A stretch of 64,000 bases of DNA from assembly GCA_958295665.1 (NCBI GenBank), contig OY282558.1, forward strand, positions 68,994,789 to 69,058,788, written 5' to 3'. The notes under the pieces were generated by a model. That model did no database searches. It worked only from the letters and a program-made list of their open reading frames with translations, and was not told where the DNA came from. Positions 22,184 to 31,175 of this stretch are shown in pieces. The DNA comes from Tipula vernalis. Taxonomy: Eukaryota; Arthropoda; Insecta; Diptera; Tipulidae. The position numbers and the translations under genes were made by a program. The stretch's first letter is position 1; each line of letters starts with the position of its first letter.

Positions 22184-22761
22184 TGTTTGTAACGATAACT
22201 TTTTATGGTAGCGGACTGTATTTAATTTAATTGTTTTATTGTTGGTCCAATAATTAAGTAAAACTCTTCAATTTACTTTAAATGCGTTAACAAATTTTAT
22301 TTGATACTTATACAAGTTTTATTTTAATGTGTTTTTAACCTCACTAATCGCGGCGATCTATTTCGATATACACCCTTTGACGGTCGATGCAAAAGAGAGC
22401 GAAAATAATTTTATGTTTTTACAAGATTATTTTATAAGCTATTTCATATACCTAAATCTAGGTGGCTATTATGTTCTACTATGCTATTATCGAACTGTTA
22501 TACAAATTTTATAACATTTGGTAAACGTCAAAGTTTAAGTAAACATATAAATTATTGTTTTTGTTTACTTTTACAATAAAAATAAATTGTTATTAAATAT
22601 GAATTTAATAATACATAAATTATGGCCACTTCGATATCTTAAAGATAAGTATTTTTTCTTATATAATATTACAAGATTTATAATAATAATTTTAATACAT
22701 TAATTAATTTATTTTTAGGTTAGGTTCAATACTGGAACATAACAGCTGTGCTTTACGAACA
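22184..22761 (-). repeat. BEL-2 3' LTR (left copy)
   Basis: 578 bp, TGTTTGTAAC…TACGAACA on the plus strand. It pairs with 28,717-29,294, one difference seen by eye. It contains an AATAAA-rich AT stretch. The 61-codon frame in it on the plus strand is antisense to the element and is not considered a gene. Confidence 0.97.
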
Positions 22762-22790
22762 TCACGGCCGCCTTGAATACCGGATGGTAT

Positions 22791-25700
22791 TTAATTTACT
22801 GGTAAACGACAGAGCTTTGTGATGGATCGTCGCATAGTACCTTGGATGGTTTTGATTTCGGCGACGCGAACTCGTCCATCACTTCCTGGACATACTTGCA
22901 TTACTCTTCCCATCTTCCATTGGTTCATTAAAGGGTTCTCGTCTTTAACAAGGACTACATCATTGATTTGAATATCTTCCTTGGTGTTATGCCATTTAGT
23001 ACGAGCTTGTAGTGACGTAAGATATTCCTGATGCCAACGCTTCCAGAACAATTGACTCATTCGGATTATTGCATTGTAGTGTGACAATCTATTGTAAGGC
23101 ACCTGAGTGAGGTCAGGCTGTGGTATTGTAGTGATGGGATGCCCAATCAGGAAATGCGCTGGTGTCAATGGGTCCATTTCATCCTCGGATAAAACGCACA
23201 ACGGTCTCGAATTCATCACGCCTTCGATTTGAACTAGTAGGGTATGTAACTCTTCTTGGGTCAGTATTTTATCGCCGATTACTTTCATCATCTGGGTTTT
23301 CGCAGATTTTACGCCTGCCTCCCAAATTCCACCGAAATGAGGAGCGTATGGTGGTATAAAATGCCAAGAAACCTGATATCTTTGAAATATAGAATTGGAA
23401 ATTAGTTGTACATTATTTTTAAGAAAAATATTTATTTCCTTTAATTTTCTAGATGCACCCTGAAAATTGGTACCGTTGTCTGAAAATACATCAGTACTAA
23501 CACCCCTGCGCGCAAAAAATCGATGTAATGCGCCTAAAAATGCGTCAGTTGATAAATTGCCTACGAGTTCTATATGAACCGCCTTCGTACTTAGGCAAAT
23601 AATTAGGCATATGTAGGCCTTTTCTGCTCGTTGACCTCGCCCGCGTTTCAAATAGGTTTTTATAGGACCTGCAAAATCCAAGCCTATTTTTAAAAATGGT
23701 CGAATCAATTCTACTCTCTCCTTAGGAAGATCACCCATTAGCTGGCTCTCGGTTTGGGGACGTTGTTTGATGCAATAGACACACTTGCGCACTATTGATT
23801 TGATTAAATTTCTGCCTTTGATTATCCAATATTTTCTTCTAATTAGGCTTAACAGCATCGATGCCCCGCTATGTAAATACATTTTGTGATATTTCTCAAT
23901 GATCAATTTAGTGACATCGGAATTGGCAGACAGAATTATCGGATGACGTGTATCGTAAGGTGCAATCGATTTGTCAATTCGACCACCCACTCGCAAAATT
24001 CCCCTTTTATCAACAAATGGATTTAATGATTTGGTTGCGCTCTTACTCGAAACTGCGTTGCCTTTATTCACATCTCTGATTTCTTCCTTATAATTTTGTA
24101 GTTGTGAATACCTTAAAATTTCAGTTTCTGCGGCTTTCCAATCATATTGAGTTTGGTTGGTTGGTTTTGTTTTTTCCTTGCAACATAAATAATAAAATTT
24201 TCGGATGTTCATCAATATACGTATGACCTTATCATAACTAGAATAAGCGCTGCATATGTCTTGAATTAGTGGCTTCGATTCATCTAAACTGGTGGCGGTC
24301 ATAACTTGTATTATCTCTCTTCGTTCTGGCTGATTTGCAGTTTCTGTTTTTCGAATATTAGGCCAGTTCTCAGCGTCTTGGCTTAAAAATTCTGGTCCAT
24401 TCCACCAGAGGGTATAGCTCTTTAATTCCCTTGGGCTCAAACCTCTTGTAGCGCAATCCGCTGGATTAAGTTTGGATGCAATGTGCCGCCACTTTCTTCT
24501 CGGAAGGATCTCTAAAATTTCGCTCGTTCTATTCGCAACGTATGTTTTCCATCTGCGTGGTGGTTCGGAAAGCCAATCCAAAACGATGGTGCTATCAGTC
24601 CATCCGAATAACTGAGAATCTGGAATACACAAAACTGCTTGGACATGTTTTATTAGACGAGCCAACAGCAAAGCACCATTCAATTCTAACCGGGGTAAAG
24701 ATATATTTTTAATAGGGGCAACCTTTGTTTTTGCCGCTATAAGACTGGTAACAAATCTGCCATTGTAGTACGTGCGTAAGTACACGGTCGCTGCAAATGC
24801 CATCTCGCTGGAGTCGCAAAATCCATGCAATTGATGTTCTTCTCCATTGGTCATAAAAAGCCACCTAGGTATCGTCAGGGTTGAGATTTGGTCAGCTTCC
24901 TCTCTAATAGTTTTCCATTGGTTTTGAATTTTGCCTGGTAGTTTGTCGTCCCATTGCACATCTAGCAGCCACAATGTTTGAAAAAAACTCTTTATTTTTA
25001 TTACGTATGGTGATAAGAGGCCCAGAGGATCAAAAATCCGACTGGCTTCGGAAAGTATTGCACGCTTCGTGGTAGGCGTGCTCTCTTCTAGAGTGACGTG
25101 GTAAGTGAATTTATCTGCTGTTGGCTGCCACTGCAACCCCAACACCTTGATTTCATTGATATCTTCAGCAATTATCTTTGGTAGTGGTGGAAAAGATTCA
25201 GCTACATTCATCTTGGCTAACACTTCGCACGAATTCGATGACCATTTCCGGAGATTGAATCCAGATTGCCTCATTATATGTGAAAGTTGTTCTGCTAATT
25301 GGGTTGCTTCAGGTATTGAATGTGTTCCAGTTAATAAATCATCAATATATGTGTCTCTCTGTAAAATCTGTGATGCTTCCGGATATTGGTTACGATTATC
25401 CTCGGCGATGTGGTGGATAACTCTTGTTGCTAGATATGGTGCTGAAGACATGCCATATGTTAACGTCTTTAATTCAAAATGCCTTATTGGTGCGGTCGGT
25501 GTTTGGCGCCATACTATTCGTTGAAATCGGCGATCGCTTGGATGTATCCATATCTGCCGATACATTTTTTCCGCATCTGCGGTAAAGACAATTTTGTACA
25601 CACGAAAACGTAGCAGGATATCTACTAATAAATTTTGCAGTATTGGCCCTGTGAGCAGATTATCGTTTAGCGAATAACCCGAGCTGGTTTTGGCCGACGC

Positions 25701-27758
25701 ATCAAACACAACACGCAATTTTGTCGTTGTAGAAGTTTCTTTCCAGACTCCGTGATGTGGTAGGTACAGATAATCCAATGGCTGTTTTGGTGGATCCACT
25801 TCTTCCATATGCCCCAATCGTCTATACTCCTCCATGAAATCAACGTATTGCTTCTGCAAATTAGGATTTTTCATAAATTTCCGCTCCATACCGTGTAATC
25901 GTTTGATAGCGATACTCAATGATTCATTTAATGGATTGGAATCTGGTCTAAAAGGCAGCTTCACCATGTAGTGCTTGTCTTCCAATTTCGTGGTAGTTGT
26001 TTTAAAAAGCTCTTCGCAGATCTGATGTTCAGGTAATAATGGAATCGACTTAAAAACCTCTTCGGATTCCCAGAAACTTCTCAAGGTGTTATCTAGCATG
26101 TTATTATCAACGATTATGGTATTGCATTGATTCGAGTGTTGTGTTTGTGATAGATTCCCCGTCAATATCCATCCGAGATGTGTATTCTGAGCAAGCATTT
26201 TATTGTTGTGATCTTTAAGCTGCTCTGGTTTTAGGATGTCAAAAAAATTATCAGCTCCGATAAGTAAGTCGATTTTGGATTTTGACTGCGGACTTACATC
26301 AGCTAATGTTAGAGACGAAACACATTGATAAGCTAACCAATCACTTTTTCGCACAGGGTTAACTTTGGTGATAGATGGTACTACATATGCAGAGATCTGA
26401 GCTGTGAAGTTGGATTCGAAATGTGGCGATACTACGACCCTTACTATTCCTCGGGTAGTAACCAGCTTTTGATTAGCAATGCCTTGAATGTTGATTTTTC
26501 CATATGTTCGTTTCAGACCTAGTTTCTGTATCAGTGCTTCCGTTATGAAGGAGCTCTGCGATCCTGAATCGAGTAAAACTCGACATAGTTGCAACTGACC
26601 ACTTACATCTCGCACTCTCACGGTCGCTGTTGGTAAAACAGCTGGATTTATTATATTGCTGGAGTGAAGACATGATGATGTTTGCGATGGAGTGCCTGCT
26701 AACGAAGGTGTATTGGTTACAATAAGGCTCTTGGCTGGTAGTGATTGCTTACTGGTGGAACCTATGGCATCAGAGGATTGGTGTAGCAGCGAATTGTGTC
26801 TTCTTCGGCAATAATGACATCTTCCTCTAGATTTGCACTGGAATACGGTATGTGACTCACCGAAACAGTTGAAACAACGATTTTCGGTCTTCACTAACTC
26901 TCTGCGTTTCTCAACGGTCCATTCCTTGAATTTTGGGCACATGAATAGAGGATGACAATCTTTCTGGCATATGGAACACGACATCACGGCATTGGTTAAT
27001 GTTTTTGAAATTGATTTCGTTTGGACCACTGTTTTTCGCGAGTATCCCTTGACTGAATCCAAAGCATCAGCTCTTTTCATCAAAAAATCGATTAGTGATT
27101 GACAAGTTGGAAACTCAATGTCCGATGTCTCGGTAGCCCATTTGTCTCTCGTATCTTCATCTAGTTTTTGGATCAATATGAAAACTAGCCACGGGTCTCT
27201 AGATTCTGCTTCAGGTCCGATAGCCTTTAGTCCACGGATAACTTCGTCTGCTGTGTCCATCAACTTCCGAATATGCTGTGATGTTGAGTTGATCGATGGT
27301 AAATCTATAAAACTTTTAATGAAAGATTGTACGGTGTATCTTTTTCTATCGTATCGATTCTTCAGCTTGTTTAATGCCTCAATGTAATTTCCGTCGGAAA
27401 TGGGAAGGTGTTTTAGAAGGTTAGCGGCTTCATCTCTCAAAAATCCCTTCAGATATTGGAACTTTTGTGCGGGGTTTAAATTTGGATTCTCGTGGATCGT
27501 GGAAGCGAACAAATCATAAAATGATTGCCACTCTGTATAACTGCCGTAAAATGGAGCTATACTAATCTTCGGTAGTTTGACTTCAATATTTGCGCCTTTT
27601 GAATGTTCTCCCTGAGTATCGTTCAAATCGAACGACATATTTCCGGTAACCAAGTTTGCTCGTCGAATTAGCCGGTTTAAATCTGCGACCGTTGTATAGT
27701 ATTTGTCCTCAAATTCATCTTGATGGCTTTCATCTTTATTATTTAATCCGTTGATCAC
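22791..27758 (-). CDS. BEL-2 gag-pol polyprotein
   Basis: A 1,655-codon open frame encodes a BEL/Pao polyprotein that would form the particle and copy and integrate the element. Domains by approximate residue: DUF1759-type capsid 60-240; three zinc knuckles (CCHC-like) 261-320; aspartic protease (DUF1758 type) with DSG at 397-399; RT 660-830 with the TADAEKMYRQIW motif near 727 and YIDD at 804-807; RNase H / A17-type region to about 1,150; integrase zinc-binding H2C2 near 1,290; integrase core with GLDFAGPI, FSDNGTNF and GGIWEAGVKSAK; a DUF5641-type C-terminus ending at LCRLPVN. All key residues I looked for are present. I start at the ATG at 27,758, since an in-frame TAG (27,813-27,815) precedes it. 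Related elements start further upstream (27,938), so the true N-terminus is probably 60 codons longer. Confidence 0.93.
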   Translation of the reverse strand: MINGLNNKDESHQDEFEDKYYTTVADLNRLIRRANLVTGNMSFDLNDTQGEHSKGANIEVKLPKISIAPFYGSYTEWQSFYDLFASTIHENPNLNPAQKFQYLKGFLRDEAANLLKHLPISDGNYIEALNKLKNRYDRKRYTVQSFIKSFIDLPSINSTSQHIRKLMDTADEVIRGLKAIGPEAESRDPWLVFILIQKLDEDTRDKWATETSDIEFPTCQSLIDFLMKRADALDSVKGYSRKTVVQTKSISKTLTNAVMSCSICQKDCHPLFMCPKFKEWTVEKRRELVKTENRCFNCFGESHTVFQCKSRGRCHYCRRRHNSLLHQSSDAIGSTSKQSLPAKSLIVTNTPSLAGTPSQTSSCLHSSNIINPAVLPTATVRVRDVSGQLQLCRVLLDSGSQSSFITEALIQKLGLKRTYGKINIQGIANQKLVTTRGIVRVVVSPHFESNFTAQISAYVVPSITKVNPVRKSDWLAYQCVSSLTLADVSPQSKSKIDLLIGADNFFDILKPEQLKDHNNKMLAQNTHLGWILTGNLSQTQHSNQCNTIIVDNNMLDNTLRSFWESEEVFKSIPLLPEHQICEELFKTTTTKLEDKHYMVKLPFRPDSNPLNESLSIAIKRLHGMERKFMKNPNLQKQYVDFMEEYRRLGHMEEVDPPKQPLDYLYLPHHGVWKETSTTTKLRVVFDASAKTSSGYSLNDNLLTGPILQNLLVDILLRFRVYKIVFTADAEKMYRQIWIHPSDRRFQRIVWRQTPTAPIRHFELKTLTYGMSSAPYLATRVIHHIAEDNRNQYPEASQILQRDTYIDDLLTGTHSIPEATQLAEQLSHIMRQSGFNLRKWSSNSCEVLAKMNVAESFPPLPKIIAEDINEIKVLGLQWQPTADKFTYHVTLEESTPTTKRAILSEASRIFDPLGLLSPYVIKIKSFFQTLWLLDVQWDDKLPGKIQNQWKTIREEADQISTLTIPRWLFMTNGEEHQLHGFCDSSEMAFAATVYLRTYYNGRFVTSLIAAKTKVAPIKNISLPRLELNGALLLARLIKHVQAVLCIPDSQLFGWTDSTIVLDWLSEPPRRWKTYVANRTSEILEILPRRKWRHIASKLNPADCATRGLSPRELKSYTLWWNGPEFLSQDAENWPNIRKTETANQPERREIIQVMTATSLDESKPLIQDICSAYSSYDKVIRILMNIRKFYYLCCKEKTKPTNQTQYDWKAAETEILRYSQLQNYKEEIRDVNKGNAVSSKSATKSLNPFVDKRGILRVGGRIDKSIAPYDTRHPIILSANSDVTKLIIEKYHKMYLHSGASMLLSLIRRKYWIIKGRNLIKSIVRKCVYCIKQRPQTESQLMGDLPKERVELIRPFLKIGLDFAGPIKTYLKRGRGQRAEKAYICLIICLSTKAVHIELVGNLSTDAFLGALHRFFARRGVSTDVFSDNGTNFQGASRKLKEINIFLKNNVQLISNSIFQRYQVSWHFIPPYAPHFGGIWEAGVKSAKTQMMKVIGDKILTQEELHTLLVQIEGVMNSRPLCVLSEDEMDPLTPAHFLIGHPITTIPQPDLTQVPYNRLSHYNAIIRMSQLFWKRWHQEYLTSLQARTKWHNTKEDIQINDVVLVKDENPLMNQWKMGRVMQVCPGSDGRVRVAEIKTIQGTMRRSITKLCRLPVN

Positions 27759-27938
27759 ATTTTCAATCTCGTGAAATTCCGATAATAATCCCTCTACACG
27801 ACGTAATCTAACCTAGAGCTGCTCAAGATCCAATTGGGATGCCTCAACATTTTTACAAGACTGCACGTGATTAAATATTTTTGTCAACGAACCCTTGATG
27901 TTAGAACGGCGTTTATTCGCGGCTTCTAGCTGCGACAT
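27759..27938 (-). pseudogene. N-terminal gag leader of BEL-2 with one TAG
   Basis: The minus strand opens with ATG at 27,938 and reads MSQLEAANKRRSNIKGSL in the same frame as the main polyprotein. It meets one TAG at codon 42 (27,813-27,815) and is then open to the ATG at 27,758. The sequence resembles the start of BEL-3 gag (MDSLKRQRSTAKGSMTKLL). Without the TAG the protein would be 1,715 codons. Either a single nonsense mutation truncates it, or the stop is read through or bypassed by downstream initiation. Confidence 0.75.
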
Positions 27939-28699
27939 TGCTCACAAACAAATTCACTGAGGTTGATACGATACTCAATATTTTCACAAAACACTTCGTA
28001 ATTTATTTGGTTGAAATTATAATCTATTTCTTAGCAAAGCCAGCACGTTGTTACTACGCAAACTCCAAATTCTATCAGAGAAACTTCCAGTGTAGTAGTC
28101 GAACAATAAAGTTACAAATTATTGTATTCACGGAAACTACAAAGACGCATGTGGGTAAGTGGGGTGCGAGTGGGTGTAGTTAATTCGTGGTTATAACGAT
28201 TAGGATTGTATCAAACTTTATTATATTAATCGTTTATGGATCACCGATTCACGCTTAGTAAAATAAAATTCACTTACGGTTTTATGTTTCTCCTCCACGT
28301 GTCGATCTGGATACACGATTTTCTGCTCAATCTTCTAGTTGAATTACGGTATGTATGGTACGGTATGTTGGGTGATAAATTCCACTTATTGATGATAAAT
28401 TAGCGGTGTGCTACTTGGTTAGGTTTTATAATTCCTTTCTGTCTTTTATGCGAAGATCAGCCTGCGGTTGTCACAATTTCTAATTCGTTGAGGTTAAATT
28501 TCCAATGAATTGGTTGGATAATAAAAAAACAAATTGATTCACAATAAAACACACGAGCGTAAGCGACTATTATTTTATTGCTCGAGTAAAACGGTATGTT
28601 CTACTATGGTAAGGTTTTCCTCGTGTGATAATCTGGTTTCTGGATACAAACGGTGTTATAATTCTCGATGATTCGAATCAATTAACCAATTCACTGGCA

Positions 28700-28716
28700 T
28701 CCGGCTCGAAGGACCA
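28700..28716 (-). other. Primer-binding site of BEL-2 (tRNA-Tyr type)
   Basis: Directly inside the 5' LTR, the minus strand reads TGGTCCTTCGAGCCGGA. This complements the 3' end of tRNA-Tyr (TCCGGCTCGAAGGA plus CCA), as I know it from Drosophila. The tRNA would prime minus-strand DNA synthesis. Confidence 0.85.
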
Positions 28717-29294
28717 TGTTTGTAACGATAACTTTTTATGGTAGCGGACTGTATTTAATTTAATTGTTTTATTGTTGGTCCAATAATTAAGTAAAACTCT
28801 TCAATTTACTTTAAATGCGTTAACAAATTTTATTTGATACTTATACAAGTTTTATTTTAATGTGTTTTTAACCTCACTAATCGCGGCGATCTATTTCGAT
28901 ATACACCCTTTGACGGTCGATGCAAAAGAGAGCGAAAATAATTTTATGTTTTTACAAGATTATTTTATAACCTATTTCATATACCTAAATCTAGGTGGCT
29001 ATTATGTTCTACTATGCTATTATCGAACTGTTATACAAATTTTATAACATTTGGTAAACGTCAAAGTTTAAGTAAACATATAAATTATTGTTTTTGTTTA
29101 CTTTTACAATAAAAATAAATTGTTATTAAATATGAATTTAATAATACATAAATTATGGCCACTTCGATATCTTAAAGATAAGTATTTTTTCTTATATAAT
29201 ATTACAAGATTTATAATAATAATTTTAATACATTAATTAATTTATTTTTAGGTTAGGTTCAATACTGGAACATAACAGCTGTGCTTTACGAACA
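28717..29294 (-). repeat. BEL-2 5' LTR (right copy)
   Basis: 578 bp, the same length as the left copy, with a single visible difference. It abuts the primer-binding site on its left (28,716) and AGTAA on its right (29,295-29,299). Confidence 0.97.
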
Positions 29295-29627
29295 AGTAAT
29301 TAAGCTAGTTTATGTTAGATGTCGCCAATCGCATTATTTTAATGATAATAGCAAGTCACCAAATTTGCCGGTAAAATAAAACAAAATAAAATATGTTTGA
29401 GGTCTAAGGGAGTTATCGAACAAAATTATGTATATAGACATTAATAAAGGGAAAAATAAAATAAATTATAACGTATTACGATAAAGAGTTTTATTTTAAC
29501 CCAAAATCGAATAATAGAGGGATACAATAAGGCACTGGAAATAACATCAAGTGCCAAAATACGGGATCATCAACAAGCGTATTTTGGTAATAAGTGCCCC
29601 AAGCAGGAAGGTATCCGTACAAAAACA
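29295..29627 (+). repeat. BEL-3 5' LTR, second part
   Basis: These 333 bases resume the BEL-3 LTR after the BEL-2 insertion, beginning with the duplicated AGTAA and ending in CCGTACAAAAACA. They align with 34,830-35,162 with about seven differences. Confidence 0.93.
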
Positions 29628-29628
29628 T

Positions 29629-29646
29629 TGGCGCCGAAACAGGGAC
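29629..29646 (+). other. Primer-binding site of BEL-3 (tRNA-Lys-like)
   Basis: After the LTR end and one extra T, the sequence is TGGCGCCGAAACAGGGAC. It matches 16 of 18 bases of the classic tRNA-Lys complement TGGCGCCCGAACAGGGAC. This differs from the tRNA-Tyr site used by the other BEL elements here. Confidence 0.6.
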
Positions 29647-29770
29647 ATACATATACTATTTATTCTAGGGAGAATTTGGATTATCAACAGCATCGTGCAG
29701 AATAACCACAATAGTCCACATCTATAAATTAAACGAGATACGAGATCAGAGAATCGTAGAGCTGCTGAAA

Positions 29771-31175
29771 ATGGACAGCTTGAAAAGGCAAAGATCCACT
29801 GCGAAGGGATCAATGACCAAATTACTCAAGAATGTAAGAAGCAACATGAAGAGCACTAGCTTGGATGAAATGTATGTGAAACAAGAACGAGCAGAGTAGC
29901 TTTTAGGTGAATTCCAAAATATTGAAAGGGAGATGTTCGATTTAGACCACGAAGTGGAATCGGACTTATCGAGTTTCGAGGACAACTATGACGCAGTTTT
30001 AGCAGCTCTAAACTCTGAAATTCGCAACCGCAGCATTGTTACAGAAAACCTGGAGAATAATAAGAATACCACGCATCAACAAAACGTTGATGTCCGTCTG
30101 CCGAAGATTACCATTCCTAGATTTAATGGCGACTATATGGAATGGCAATCATTCTTCGATATTTGTACTTCTACGATTCACGAGCGAGATAATTTGACGG
30201 CTGCACAGAAGTTTCAGTACCTCAAAGATGCATTCTTTAATGGAGCAGCAGCAGAAGCTGAGAAGCAGCATCGGTCATTCGACATTTTGCAATCACGGAT
30301 GCTAACTATAATGAAGCATTCCAAAGGTTAATACAGCGATATGACCGAAAGCGTTACACAGTCAACGCTTTCATTAAAAACTATATGGATTAACCCAGCA
30401 TAATCCAACCGAATGCCGTTAATATTAGGAATTTAACTGATGCTCTAGATGAATCGATTACAGGGCTTAAAGCGCTAGATTCAAACGCCGAAAAACGAGA
30501 TCATTGGCTGATTTATATAGTTTTAAATAAATTAGAAAACGAAACCAAATCTCTCTGGGCCCAGGAGACAGGGGAGAAAGACTTTTGTACAATCGATAAA
30601 TTGTTTACATTCCTGGGAAAATGCATAGACATGGTCGAATCCATAAAGGGCTATACGAAGAAGATCACGCCGAGTCGACCAGTTGAACGAGCATATCCAG
30701 TTGAAACATCGTTGGAATACCAATGCCCAATATGTAAGAAAGATGGGCACAGAGTATACAAATGCGAGAGCTACAAGGGAATGTCACCGACTGACAAGTC
30801 AGATGCAATACGAAAAAACAGCAGGTGTTTCAATTGTCTAAATGGAGGGCACAGAGTGCAAGAGTGCAGATCCAAAGATAGATGCCGATGCTGCCACAGA
30901 AGACATCATACATCATTGCATGGATCATCAGATGAATCAAGGGGTTCTAACGTTTTTGAACAAGCAAATTCAAGGGTTCATAAAGTTGATATCGCAACCA
31001 ATAAGGAAGTGACAGAAAAGGGAGACACCGAAATTAAAACTTATACCGTGAGCCCAGTAACATCACAAGGAATACTTCCGACTGCGTTGATCAAAATCAA
31101 AGACGGCAACGGCTGTTGGCAAATATACCGGGCACTTTTGGATTCGGCATCACAGGCATCCTTTATATCCGAGGT
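29771..31175 (+). pseudogene. BEL-3 gag and zinc knuckles, decayed
   Basis: ATG at 29,771 begins MDSLKRQRSTAKGS and meets a TAG at codon 43 (29,897), then stays open to 30,331, covering the start of the DUF1759-type capsid (LPKITIPRFNGDYMEWQSFF). A frameshift near 30,290 moves to the next frame, which reads RLIQRYDRKRYTV, meets a stop near 30,392, and continues through the capsid end into three zinc-knuckle blocks (CPICKKDGHRVYKC, CFNCLNGGHRVQEC, CRCCHRRHH) at about 30,723-30,930. It ends in the protease start, 'LLDSASQASFISE' (31,135-31,175), where the active-site motif is DSA instead of DSG. Closest to BEL-2 among the elements here. Confidence 0.85.

Larger units (their letters stand above)
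22184..29294 (-). mobile_element. BEL-2: full-length, recently inserted BEL/Pao retrotransposon
   Basis: This is a complete 7,111-bp element on the minus strand. Its LTRs at 22,184-22,761 and 28,717-29,294 are each 578 bp, begin TG and end CA, and differ by eye at one position (22,438 g versus 28,971 c). The 5-bp duplication AGTAA lies at 22,179-22,183 and 29,295-29,299. Next to the 5' LTR (right side) is a tRNA-Tyr-type primer site, and next to the 3' LTR is a GC-rich 'ggcggccgtga' stretch. Inside is a single long gag-pol frame. Everything needed for retrotransposition seems present except for one early in-frame TAG in the N-terminal gag. Confidence 0.97.

Noticed and set aside
22329..22514. 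61-codon frame repeated at 28,862-29,047
   Set aside because: It lies in the BEL-2 LTRs, antisense to the element, and is duplicated only because the LTR is. No protein family resemblance.
25105..25524. 139-codon plus-strand frame
   Set aside because: Antisense shadow of the BEL-2 RT/RNase H region.
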